From assembly GCA_003427395.1 (NCBI GenBank), contig BFEA01000055.1, forward strand, positions 1,537,526 through 1,601,525: a stretch of 64,000 nucleotides of DNA, written 5' to 3'. The notes below the pieces were generated by a model. It saw only the letters and a list, made by a program, of their open reading frames with translations, searched no databases and was not told the origin of the DNA. The position numbers were made by a program, and so were the translations under genes. Below are positions 27,789-39,417 of this stretch, one piece after another (the first letter of the stretch is position 1; every line of letters starts with the position of its first letter). The stretch is from Chara braunii (taxonomy: Eukaryota; Streptophyta; Charophyceae; Charales; Characeae).

Positions 27789-27874
27789 GGAGCTAGCCCA
27801 GTAGGTTATAGCATCAAACTATCATCCAACAGACACTGGGATCGAACCTGAAGGCATCGTAATGGGCTAGCTCC
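27789..27874 (+). other. tRNA-like hairpin in the outer LTR
   Basis: A perfect 12-bp closing stem (GGAGCTAGCCCA with TGGGCTAGCTCC) encloses an A box TAGCCCAGTAGG (27794-27805, exact) and a decayed B box GGGATCGAACC (27838-27848) at tRNA-like spacing. It is a tRNA-derived or tRNA-mimicking fold, not a gene: the anticodon and T stems do not pair and the closing stem is longer than an acceptor stem. Confidence 0.5.
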
Positions 27875-27907
27875 TTTTGGAACAGCCCACCAGAAAGGAA
27901 CGTGAGG

Positions 27908-29430
27908 CGCGGTCGATTTTGACCGCGAGATCATCAGATCTCACGGCCGAAAACGGCCGCGCGGATAACAGCATGGCCCTGCGCAAGGATGACACGCATT
28001 AATCGAAAAAATAAAGTATATATATATATATCGTCACAAATATATATATGACGCCACATGGTGCCTGTAGATGAGGTTGGGGGGAGGGCAGTGTAGCTGT
28101 AGCCATTGGCATAAGCCAACGAGTCAACGACTTTTACTATTAGTAAAAAAAAAAAAAAAAAAAAAGCTACAGCGACTGATGGCGCGACGAGACGTGATGT
28201 GGACTTGAAGTCCCCAGAAGGAGCTGCAGGCGCCCGTTTTCACGGGCAGCCTAGTAAGTAAGTTCGTTTCTTTGTTTGTTTATTCTTTTGGATTTTTTTC
28301 GTTAAAGATTTTGTTTAAGATTTTTCTTTTTCTTTTTGTCTTATTTTGAAAGATTCCCCCCCCTCATTCCTTTCTTATCGTGGCGCAGTTGAAGTTGCGC
28401 CCGTTCACTTTTGGAAACGGGCTGCAACTTCCAACGATGCGCCCGAACCTGGCGCTGTCGGCAGCCGGGTGCGAGCGGGCGTTGTCGCAGGGGAAAGAAA
28501 ACCCTGTAGTTGCTCGCGGGAAAACGAGCAACTGTTCCCTCAGCAACTGCTGAGGGAACCACCCCAGCCTTGTTTAAATCTGGCTGGGGTCGTAGGCTGT
28601 ATGCAGGCACAGGCAGGAAGGGGGGGGTTAAAAGCAAGAGGGGGTTGAAGGAGTTGAGTGGAGAGTGAGAGAGAGAGGGATAGGAGGATGGGAGAGAGGG
28701 GGACCTGCTCCTCCTGACCTGCCAGCTGCCTCCTCGTTGTCAGGGGGGGAAGAAAAAAAAGAAAAGAAGAAAAAGAAAAGAAAAGAAAAGAAAAGAAAAC
28801 GAAAAAACGGAATCTGAGTTTTTTTTGAAAAACTGTATTTTTCAGTTTGCGCCACTATTTTTTTGGTGGCATAAACCATTTGTTTTGACCTTGCAATTTT
28901 TTCTATAGATGGCCAGACACTTAGGCCATCGGCATGAATTTTTGTAAATTTTTTTATCAAGCGAATAGTTTTCTAAAAATGCTCAAAGTCGGGGTACTTT
29001 TTGCACCCCGCCCTGAGCCTGTCGGGATTTGAACTCATGCATTTTCACGAGTTCATTCCCTACCTCTCCCAATCTGACAACTGCCATCACTGTTTTCAGG
29101 GGAGGGCAGGGGAGAAAAAAGAAAAAGTAGAGAAGGGAGAGAAAGGAACAGTCACGGCCGCGACCACGACCACGAACGTGATCGCGGCCGTGCACCAAGT
29201 TCAACCAGTATTGGCCTGAATGCAGTCATTCAGGCCAGAGCTGTGAACTAAAGGGTCAGTGAGGGGAACTTGGCTGCAAACAGCCATTTTCCCGCTGAAC
29301 CTGCACTCAGGGTAGGGCTGAGTGCAGGGAAAAGGGAGAAAAAAAGGGGGGTAGTTGAGTACAACTGCCACCCTAAGTGTGTGGCTGAGGTGAGACAGCC
29401 TCAGTCCGTTGATCTAACTCAGATCAACGG
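27908..29430. repeat. Run of perfect stem-loops in the outer 5' LTR
   Basis: Perfect or near-perfect hairpins occur at 27908-27927 (CGCGGTC/GACCGCG), 27927-27942, 27944-27959 (CGGCCG twice), 28201-28213, 28232-28247, 28391-28431 (about 15 bp, one bulge), 28508-28533 (AGTTGCTCG/CGAGCAACT), 28534-28559 (GTTCCCTCAGCA, 12 bp), 28561-28590 (9 bp), 29153-29192 (CACGGCCGCGA, 11 bp), 29212-29237 (11 bp), 29300-29328 (CCTGCACTCAG, 11 bp) and 29406-29430 (10 bp). Stem sequences differ from one another. Confidence 0.85.
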
Positions 29431-29929
29431 CCCCAGGCAAGTGACGAATTTTGGCTGGGGGCAGCTGAGGCTGCTGCTGCCCTCCTCAGCCACTACAAAA
29501 GAGGCAGCTGTCCACTAGCTGCTTCACACTTGCCTCCAGCTGCCAGTGTGCGACAGCGCACTTGCCTCATCGCTGGAATGCTGGAGATGAGGTCGAAGTG
29601 TTGTCGGCGAAGCTGGAGGACTGCAGAGGAACGCGACGAAGAAGGAGACAACCATAGCCTTGGCTGGAGCACTCTGCTCCACCTTGGCAAGCTGCTCTCG
29701 AGGGGGACTCTGCCGCAACGTGGTGAGGAGCGGCAGCGGAGCGTGATGAGGAGCGGCAGCGGAGCGTGGCAAGAAGCGACGGGGAGCACGACAATTGGTG
29801 GGGTTATGCTGCCGAAATACCACGGCGTCGGCGCGACACTTTTATTCTGAGGCGTGATGCTGCCGTTTTCACTTCACGTCGGCGACACTTTGTTTCGAAG
29901 ACTGACGCTGCCGTTTTCACGGCACGGTA

Positions 29930-30310
29930 ATACATCGTAGTGAAGCGCTTCCATTTTTTTTACGGTGGTACGGCACAGCGAAGCGCCGCCGTTTTTTTTG
30001 CGGTGGTATGACACGGCGAGGCGCCGCCTTTTTGTTTTATGGTGGTACGACACTGTGAAGCACCTCCGTCTGTTTGCGGTGGTACAGCATGGGCGCCGCC
30101 GTTTTTTTGCGGTGGTACAGCACGGCGAAGTGCTGCCGTTTTTTTTTTTTACGGTGGTACGGCGCAACGAAGCGCTGCCGTTTTTTTGTGATAGCATGGC
30201 ACGACGAAGCGCTGCCCTTTTTTTTATGGTGATACGACACGACGGAGTGCTGCCGTTTTTTTTTTTTACGGGGCACAGCGCGACGACGTGCTGCCATTTT
30301 GTGACGAGAA
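29930..30310 (+). repeat. Minisatellite, about 40-bp unit
   Basis: About nine diverged units of the form GCGAAGCGCTGCCG, then a T run of 6-13, then ACGGTGGTACGRCAC. The T runs vary most in length. No coding sense. Confidence 0.85.
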
Positions 30311-32624
30311 TTCGGCATGACAGTTGAGTTGTGGCACGACGGTGGGACGTGCGGCGCGACAGTGTAGATTTTTTTTTACGGCGCAAGAAGTTTTTTTTGT
30401 TGTGGCGCAGCGTCTGCTTTTCTTGGTGAAGGTCTGCTATCATTGCTGTGTACAGCAGCAGCAGCGTGACATGGTGGCGGTTGATGGCATGCGATGGTAC
30501 GAAATCTGAGCGCGACTGACCTTTTTTTTTTTTTTTTTTTTTTTATGCGACACATGAGATAAATGTTTTGTAGTTGGGACTACCCAACACTTGCTGCAGT
30601 GGAGACTACGTGGGACGTGAACGACTATTTGCGGCAGTCTCGACGCATGCGGTTTTGAGATTCGGCACCGTTTTTTTTTTTTTTTAGAAGTGTGGCGGAA
30701 GCAGTTTTCGACTCAATAGTCATTCGACGAAGTGTTTGACAGTGTGGGACCACCTAGAAACCGCGTGGGACCATCTTGGACCGCTTAGGACTAGTTGGGA
30801 CTGGCGTGGGACCAGATTAAGTGTTTTTTCTTGGACGAGTTATCGAGCGCATCGGTTTGGCACCGCACAGGGCAGCGCGGGACCCTCCCGGCCGCGTCAC
30901 ACAAGAGTTTATCTTAATCCTCATCGCGAATATACATGGAGCCTCTGCAAGTCGCTCCGGTCGAGTGCGCCAGCCATACCTCCCGCGAGCCCCTACGACA
31001 GGATAGGGCCTACGCGAGGCACGACTTACCTCCACCTTATGGGAGTTGTCACCTCCCTTCGGTGGGCGTATCCCCGCCGAGCTACCAGTCCACAGTACGA
31101 AAGTTGATCAGTTGCAATCGCAGAGGTGGACCAGCCGAGGGCGTTTCTCATTCGCTGTAGCATAGGGGGTACGCGCGGTAGTACGCCTCTATCAAACCCG
31201 CGCGCGAACCGACATCTTGGGGGGCTGAGGTCCCAAGCGTGACTCGTCGCTGGTCGACCAGGACGCATCCCACACGCCACGCGCACACCACTATAAAAAA
31301 CATAAAAATAAAACACACACACACATACATATACATATACATATACAGAACGACACTGAACAAACAACGCGACAACACTTTTAGTCCTTTTGTAGTCATC
31401 CCATAACTTTCTGACGCGGAAATCGGATAGGCGTCGCGTGCGAGACTTAGTATAAAACTGCGCAGACGAAAGGCTAACTCATATCGACTCACAATGCAAG
31501 CAAACACAATCAGTCGCAATGATAGCATACTATGTAGTACCTATGCTCATGCGGTCCTCGTTAATCTCGAAGGTTGCATTCGACGCTCAAGTGTCGGCTG
31601 ACACGCGCCTTGAGGGATTAATCTCTCGACGCTGGACAACCGCCAAATGCGGTTGAAAACCACACCTTCTTCTGCACCCTGCGGAGAGTGGTTGTTACAC
31701 AGGTTCATACCTGTGGTGGCAAATCGTCTCTTATTGCCCTGGAGACCAGCTCCATCACCTAGGGCCTGGAGATAAGTCAAGGGGTTTGACTTTGACGGCT
31801 GCCACAGACTACAACGTCCAACCATAGAAATTCTAAAAAACGAAGGATACAAGAGGATCTCCCTCTTCTCTCAAACGCACAATCTATTTAACCCTTACGC
31901 ATGGTCACAGTAAACCGCATGAAAACACTCAAACATATATATATACATATATGAAGAAGGGTTATTTATATAGGACGATCACTTCTCACAGTCACAGTGG
32001 GGCTCCTCTCAGCCATATATATATGCATGTGAGCGCAGCCAGTCAACTCTAAAGTCCGAATCACCAAACATACCTACAATCACATCAAAGATTCAACCAA
32101 AAGCCCATGCACTACACGAGGTCAACTTCAATCATTCTCTGCACTCACACCCCTTGCTTTTAGCTATACAAGCCTCACTCTTGTGTAACTCCTCAAAATA
32201 AAAATACTCAATATTTTTCTTTAAATGGTTATTCAAATAAAGTCCGGGTGAAAACACAACAAAACAAATCAAATTACAAGGCTAAGACCTTTAGGTTGAG
32301 CGGCAAGAGAGGATTGGAGTTGAGTCGTAAACGGACGAATCGGCAACCGACCTGTTATCGGTGATAACAGAAGATGATCCTTGTAGGATCAAGCTGAATC
32401 TAACCCAAATCCTGAATCAATCGATCAAGGAGACCTGTAACACAAGACGAGTCAATCCCCAAGCTAAATCTATAAGTTCATGGAGAATAGTCCCCATATC
32501 ACGAGTTCACTCAAATCATCCTAATTACCTAAGCCTAAGTCTACCTCCTAGTAAGTGTAAAAAAAAAGGTAGACCCTGACAGAATCTCCTCTGTACATAA
32601 TGGATTTCCCAGAATTGTCACTTG

Positions 32625-32960
32625 TCAAAATATAATCTAACTCCTTTAAACCAAAAAAGGTTCGGCAGCGCTTCCCGTAGGAAAAGTGTCTTTCCAGAAT
32701 TTATATCAGCCTAAATATAAAAACAAAAGTAATCTTCAACCTTTCGAAGTCAAATTTTGTCTAACTCCTTGAATTAGCAAAAATTTGGGCAGCACTCCCT
32801 TTAGAAAAGGAGACTCTCCAGATTTTTACTAAGTCATATATAAAAGTCAGACAAACTGGACTTTGAAAAAACAAAATTTGGCTAACTCCTTGGTTTCGTA
32901 GAAATTTCGGCAGCGCTTCCTATAGAGAAAGTAGCTTACCAAAATTTATACAAAGCCAAG
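32625..32960. repeat. Array I in LTR-A: three hairpin units of about 115 bp
   Basis: Each unit begins CTAACTCCTT, passes AAATTTCGGCAGCGCTTCC or AAATTTGGGCAGCACTCCC, and returns through a complementary segment. Example: CTTGGTTTCGTA near 32888 faces TACAAAGCCAAG near 32949, and TTAGCAAAAATTTGG faces CCAGATTTTTACTAA in the unit before it. Confidence 0.8.
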
Positions 32961-33243
32961 TATAACAAAAAATCCCAGAAAATGCGAGAATTGATCTAAG
33001 TAAAAAAACTTAGCTCAGAAAATGTAGGAATCGAAACTAACTCCTATAGCTCTAGCACGTGGCGAGCGACTAAAGCAACTACCTATCAAACTGAAACTCA
33101 AACCAAGTAGTAGTCTCACTAAGTCACATGCAGGTTAAACCACAAAGGTAAGTACTCTCACCATCCCCAAGTCAACTTGGCAGACAATAGTTCATAGTCT
33201 TTCAATAATATATCCCCTTGTACCCAGCTTACATAGGGCATAA

Positions 33244-34041
33244 AGCTAGACCACCCAAACGTATGGAACATGTCTAGCTCAGTCATGAAGTATACACAAA
33301 CACAGGGCACAACAACTTTTCTCTTCTTTGGGCATGTGACTAGGTCACCCTTGTCGCCCTGAGCTGTTTAAATATCTCAGTTTATATAATTGTCTGCACT
33401 TAGTCTTTTGAGGAAGCATATACCTGAGCCGATTATCTTCATCTCAAGACTCAGTCTGCCCCTTCGTTCCACAAGTTTATTCTTAGTTAGTACTCTCTTC
33501 AGTTGGTAATAAGCTATAGTCAGACCACCCAAACTTATGGGACCCTGTCTGACTAGCCTGTTCATAGATAATATAATAGTAAAGTATAACAAAGTTATAA
33601 CCTTCTGGTTCCAGCATGTGCAGGATTTGAGTCAGACCACCTGAACTTACAGAACAGTCTGACTCTCTGCCTGATTCGTTTCTCTCTGATCCAATCTGTG
33701 TGTGGCATTGGGCGAGACCACATGAACTTACAGAACGACCTGCCTTTTGTCAGGTTCATTTTCTCAAAACAAAGCAGGAAGGGACTGAGTCACCTAAACT
33801 TATAGAATGGCTCAGACCTCCTCGTTCAAAACCAAGTAAACAGAAGAAACCCCTAAATAAACAAGGCAGCCAAGGCACCTGAACTTACAGAACACACTTG
33901 GCCCCTGGAAAAATCAATCACAAGTAGCCCTCGCAAGTCAGAGCAACCAGACCACCTAAACTTATAGAATGGTCTGATTCTCCAAGTAGTCCAAAATAAA
34001 CATGGCACTGGGTTTCCCCAAACTTATGGGGACTTCCCAGT
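33244..34041. repeat. Array II in LTR-A: hairpins with near-constant loop and variable stems
   Basis: The loop is about ACCACCTAAACTTATAGAA. Stems: AGCTAGAC/GTCTAGCT (33244, 33272), TAGTCAGAC/GTCTGACTA (33517, 33547), GAGTCAGAC/GTCTGACTC (33629, 33657), CTGAG/CTCAG (33785, 33811), GCCAAG/CTTGGC (33869, 33897), CAGACCA/TGGTCTG (33948, 33970) and ACTGGG/CCCAGT (34007, 34036). Spacing between units is irregular (about 60-270 bases). The stems are perfect although their sequences differ. Confidence 0.88.
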
Positions 34042-37000
34042 CTTGATTGACCCAGTCAACCCTCATGCAAAACACTGCTTTCCATCCTGCCCTTCCCAGA
34101 TACAATTTCTTCAAACAATCTGCTTTCATACAACCAATAAAGCTGAAATTGAGATTGAACAGACATTTTTTTACTTGGTCTGATTCAGTGTCCTGGAAGT
34201 CAAACAAAGGTCAAAGTAGGGCTGCACACCATATACTCAGTCAAAGATGCAATGGGTAATACAGATAGGGGCTATAATCTGGGTTTATAGAGGGAAAGCA
34301 ATGGTTACCTTTCAGTTCCCTGCCTCCAAAACTCCTCCTGAGTCCCGACAGGGCTCCCGCAATCGGTGGGCTGACTCCCCACAGAGTCTTGACGCGGTCC
34401 TACGGGTTGCAATCCCGCCTGCCGCCTTCCTCTCATAACCAGGATTAGACTGAGAGTTAGAAAGATAGAATGAGGGGTTTCAGACTCTCGAGATACAAGA
34501 GAGGGACAACTCAACTCCCAGGAGAGGGCCTTGTAACCTTCACTCGCCTGAGGGCCCCGCAATGATGGCCAAAGCGCAGTAGCCACTCGATCAAACTGAA
34601 GTCACACTAGTGCCGTCAACCCCCTGGCGACCTCTCACTCGCAGCTCCACCTCCTTTGCAGCTCAATCACTCCCTTTACATCCTGCCTCCGCCTCCTCGG
34701 ATCCCGAAGGAACTCACAACCCGCCAGTTCTAATCAACCCAACAATACACCACAAGTTCAATGTACTGGCGCAGTCTGGCAGCCCTTCTCCACGCTGCAA
34801 CAAAGGTACTGCCCCAACTGACCCCCAAGCCTTCGTCCTGCAGCTAGCCTACTGTCGCTCCGCTCAGCAGCAGGCTGTACTTACCAACCCTTGGATGAGA
34901 CTGCAGCCTCGGGGCTGGCCTCGCTGTTACCCTCAACACTCAATGTCCTACTCAAGCGACCACAAGGAACACTGTGTCACGTGCGGAAACCATGAAGTGA
35001 AGCACCACACAAGCAAGACAACATCACTGTAAAAGACAGCGGGGTGGGCGGATCAACAAATTGGCAACTGTAGTGCGGAGTACGAGGGACCAACATGAAG
35101 GCAGCCCACCGGCTGATGAATCGACAGGGCAGCCAGGCATAGAAGCAGAAGGCAACACCAGCAACATGACTGCACCACACCACGAACACAACAGTTTGCT
35201 GAGGACCATATAGGCAGCCCGCAGACAGGCAGCAAGGTCGTGGCAGAGAGCAGATAAGGCAGTCCGCACATCCAACCCGAAGCAAAGCAGCACTTCACCT
35301 ACGCACATCAGCACTTCACCTACGCACATCACGATTGAATACCGCTTGGTTCCCGCCACCTACTGAGCCAAGGAACCTCCCCAACGATCATCCGCCATCA
35401 CCCACAGGCAACATAGACATCCCAAGCTGAGCAGCCCCTCATCGTCAACATCACAACCGAAGTGCATGGAGTTGCCAGCCTTGTAGACCTCCTCCAAGAC
35501 CAGGTGCATCTCTCACTACATGCATGCAAACGGGAGGCACAATACACCCGGGCATTAGACAGGCCTACGATCCTTAGCTGGCCCCCTTGCGTACATACCA
35601 GCCAACACATTGGTCCGCAGTCTTACAGATGGCCTCCCGCTTCTTCACTCAACCTCCGCAGAAACAAGACCTGCCGGCTGCGACCTCACTCTTCAATCTG
35701 AATACCCCCTCCACCAGCAGGTAACTCTCTAGCTCTGTCACGGTAACTCTTGACGACTGCCCGTTTACTCGCTATTCCGCCCGTCCGGTACTTACCCGCC
35801 CACCATTTCGAAGTGAATCCTCTGCTAGAACATGGAAAGATCCATTTCTATCTCTTGCAGGAGGCTATATCTAGCCTTCCTTCAGTAAGTCGTCCTTCGG
35901 CCTTCCTCCTCGCCAATCCCCCAAGGTAAGCATTTTCTCCTTCCCCATTCGCTTGTGCGCTCTACAGCAGGCCGTCGGGCCAGACCCTCTCGGCGAGCTC
36001 CATCGAGGAAGAGGCTCTCACTGATCCTGAAAGGAGATACACATGGCTGCCTCCACTATCTCAGCGCCGAGGCACACGGCGACAGGGGCTTTACTTCTGG
36101 CTCCCTTGCCTACGACTTGAGAGCGAACCTTCCGACGGAGTATAACCCGACGCTGTCTCAGGGTGAGCAAACGCACCAGCCAACGGGTACGTCTTCAGCC
36201 TCGAAGTCTCCCCTTTTCTTCCTCTGCGTGCACTTGCCCATACAACGGGGCAGGTACAATCATATATGAGTATCCAACTTCACAGTTGGCCCGCTCGCAG
36301 CCTCCCTCCGATAGTACGAGCATTGCCCCCGTTCAACAGGTAAGTTACTGCCCCACTCGCGGCTGCCTCATGCTAGTTCCATCAATAGGACGGACGGATC
36401 GACTGGATTTTCCGCTAAAACGCGGCCAGATTTATAGGCAAGATCCCCCCTCTTCTTCTTCACTCCCGGCCATCTCCCCGCTCATCATTTGTCTACTAAC
36501 TCCCAAACTACTGACTCACTTACTAATCTGACTCTGGATTCGGATTCGCCCATCCCCAAAACCCCCATTTCGCATCCTACCTCGCTCGAATCCGTTGAGG
36601 ATCGAGTGAGATTCATCCTTTCCACTCCCATCATCTTCCCCCTCCGCCATACCTCCGCGCAATACGTTTCCCACTAATCTCCCATTCGACTACCCTAGGG
36701 CTAAAACTAACAGTACCACTAGCTTCGCCCTGGCCAAAAACCCCTACCTACTACTTTCTCCTATCTGATTCTGATGACAAACGAACGAACAGTGAAATTA
36801 CTCCCTCGCCCTCCTCGTCTCCTTCGCCATCTCTATTTCCTGAATGCACCAGAAGCAGAATCCAGCCAGGTTCATTCCGCCTCTGCGCTCACCTTTTGAC
36901 TGCACCCAGCACCCGGCTTCAACTGTCTTTCCGCTGCCTCAGTGCTCCCCCTTCACTCCGCCATAGCCACTCTCTTTTGTCATCGGGACTACCCTCCCTC

Positions 37001-39384
37001 CGCACGTACGTGGTACAGTCCGACGGCCAGGTTCAACCCCTTCTCTTCTTTTGGGATTAGCACAGCTCCTTTCGGTAGCCGACCCCGCAGCGCCGGCTTC
37101 GTTGTGACGGATAAACTGCGCAGAACTCCCACTATCCCGAGGGAGACTTCCAACGGAACCGGCCGCCCGACGGCCCAACTCTTGCTTTCGCCCCTATGCT
37201 TGAACCCGGCGGCTGATACACATAGTGGCAGCGCTGTGACCCTCCCCACACAGCACCACCGACCCCGGTCTACGCCAGCTGTAAACCAGGTCATGGGAGC
37301 TAAAGCCCGCTTGGGAGTGTGCATGAACTCGCCTTCTGAATCTACCTGTCCCTCCCCTACGCCCGGCTTGCTGAAGCGAGCAAAGCATGCCCTGTCGTCG
37401 AGGCAACTCTTAGCTCCTTGACGGAGTGCGGACACCGGGCCTGCTGCAAAATCACAACATAGCCCTGGCCCGCCGCGCACGGGCCCAGAACGCTGTCGGC
37501 CGCAGTCACTACAACGACCAATGACCAACTCAAACAGTTGTTGGGCCGCGGAAGTCAAAATCCACCAAGTAGTAAGCATCAACTTGCCCTGCTGCAACAA
37601 ACAGCCCCACCGGACAGTGCTGCAGCGAGCAACGCATGCTCAGTCGTTGAGGCTCTTCTGATGCTGCAGCAAGTGGGAGGGCACTGAGCCTGCAACGATA
37701 TCTGCAGTCCGTACTTCCGTAGAGCGGGCCCCGACGCAGATCTCGTGGTAATAATAGTCATTCAATTGGTACTTCAGCGGGGACATGCCCCATGGGAGCT
37801 TCTACTGGGACAGCCCCTCTTCCCTTTTTTGCACTCTTCCTTCCCCGTATGCACCTTGCGCAGAGCCCTGTCCAAATTCATTTCCTTCTCTCTCTTTATT
37901 TACCGCCTTGCTCAATGTGTCCCTGACCGCCTTGCTCAGCACCTGTGCCCCGCCATGCGCTAAACTGCGCTCCAACACAGAAAAGACAACTAGTGCTACC
38001 TATATAGGCAGTGGAGTGAGTATCAACTCACTTCCAAATCGGCCTTCCTCATCAGCTCAAGGTGCTGAGGCGTGCAGTCCATGTTTGTGCTGTTCAGGCC
38101 AGCCCCGCCACCCCGGTTTCTTCTGTCCCGCTCTGCCCAGGCAGCGCTCACCACCTCTCGTGACCCCAACAGGGCTGCCCCCACTCACCTTTCCCACACA
38201 GCAGATCACAGGATCGGGGGTGCGGCCTCATTGCAATCTGTAGCGCGAGGCTTGGTGACGCGGGCCGTGGTGCAGATCTTAGTGGTAGTAGCAGATATTC
38301 AAATGCAAGCTCTTGGGGCGGAGTGGGGACGTGTCCCATGGGAACGACTGTTGGGACAGTCCTGCGGCACAGCCAAAATCGCTGCACCCTCCTATTTCTG
38401 CCGCTGCTTCGTGGGCTCTACGCCCTGCCCCTGTCGGTGCTCTGCTGCACTCTAACCCCAAACTTCACCGGCGGTGCTCGAATGATACAGGCAGCCGGCC
38501 GACGGCCGGGAGTGTCGAAATCTGCCACGCTATGTGAGACACCCCGCCTGCCCACATCAGCCCCTCTCTTGTGCCCGCCCTCCTGGAGCATGCTACCTAT
38601 ACTTTGCCTTCATGGCAACTTCGACCCCCTCGACGAGCGGGCAGACGTCGGGCCTACTGTGGAGCTACAGCACGAGCCTGGGCAAGTCGGGCCCCAGCGC
38701 GGACCTTGGCAATAGTAGCAAATATTCAAATGAGAACTGTGAAGGCCGCAGCGGAGATAGGTCCCATGCGGCCTGCTGCCGGGACAGCCTGCCGCACAGC
38801 CAAACCTGCGGCAGCGTCCCAGTAGCGCCCAAGGTGCCCAAGGCATAACCCACCACCTGATGGGACCTGGTGAGCACGTTCATACTCGAACCTTTCACAA
38901 CTGATCATGGGCCACGGCCAGTGCGCTCACCAGGGGCTCCCAGTCACTAATACCCCTTTTTCGTCTTGGGTCAAGGCACTCACCATCCCGCCAGAAGCCG
39001 CATGCCCAAGGTCCTCGACTGCCGTGACGGCCACCCTTGCCCGACCATACCGTAACGGAGCCAGGGGTGATGGTCCCGACGTCGGCCTCGGAGCCGATCA
39101 CCGAGTTTACGACACAAAATAGAGGTAGGAATGATAGTAATAAAAATCATTATATGTATAGAAATAATAAAAGCTGGGGAGCACAAAGACTAAGGGGACG
39201 GGGGGCTGCACGTCCTGCTGGCCTGCGACGCCGCGCATACCCAAGCCACGCATGGTTGCGCCCTTCCGTCAATACCCAGCGCACGCCGCTCACCCAGGCG
39301 AGGACCCTAGCCTCCTCTCTCGCACACGCCGTCAGGCGCCGTCAGGCGGGCGTGGCCGCACTCGGGTGACTTACAGAGAACACG

Positions 39385-39410
39385 CCAAATACCCTTGTAA
39401 GGGTATTTGG
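39385..39410. repeat. LTR-terminal hairpin of LTR-A
   Basis: CCAAATACCCTT and AAGGGTATTTGG form a perfect 12-bp stem with a 2-base centre, seven bases inside the LTR end. The same position in LTR-C (61218-61243) has one mismatch, and in LTR-B several. Confidence 0.85.
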
Positions 39411-39417
39411 TACGATA

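Larger units (their letters stand above)
27306..30840 (+). repeat. Outer 5' LTR, first part
   Basis: Matches the start of the 3' LTR at 63671 (GTCGGGGCAAATAC, then the words TTTTAAACGTCG and CTACGACTGAGAGAC). The terminal TG is AG here. No ORF is supported. Content is structural: a terminal hairpin, a tRNA-like fold, a run of perfect stem-loops, A and T runs, an AT microsatellite (28017-28047) and a minisatellite (29930-30310). Confidence 0.8.
30841..39417 (-). mobile_element. LTR-A: solo giant LTR (8.6 kb) inside the outer 5' LTR
   Basis: Homologous throughout to LTR-B and LTR-C in the same minus orientation. Minus-strand start TATCGTACC (39417) and end GCGCTCGATA (30841) replace the TGTCG and CGACA of the family. 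No PBS or gag adjoins it, so it is a solo LTR. Flanks GAGT and GCGT are a possible but poor target-site duplication. It is much more diverged than B and C are from each other. It contains both hairpin arrays, AC/AT microsatellites (31311-31347, 31927-31955) and no credible gene; open frames between 34600 and 39300 are not shared with the other copies. Confidence 0.75.

Noticed and set aside
27789-27874. Functional tRNA gene in the outer LTR
   Set aside because: Anticodon and T stems do not pair and the closing stem is 12 bp, too long for an acceptor stem.
33244-34041. Possible CRISPR array (constant repeat, variable flanks)
   Set aside because: Eukaryotic context, irregular spacing, and the variable parts are the two complementary arms of each hairpin, not spacers.
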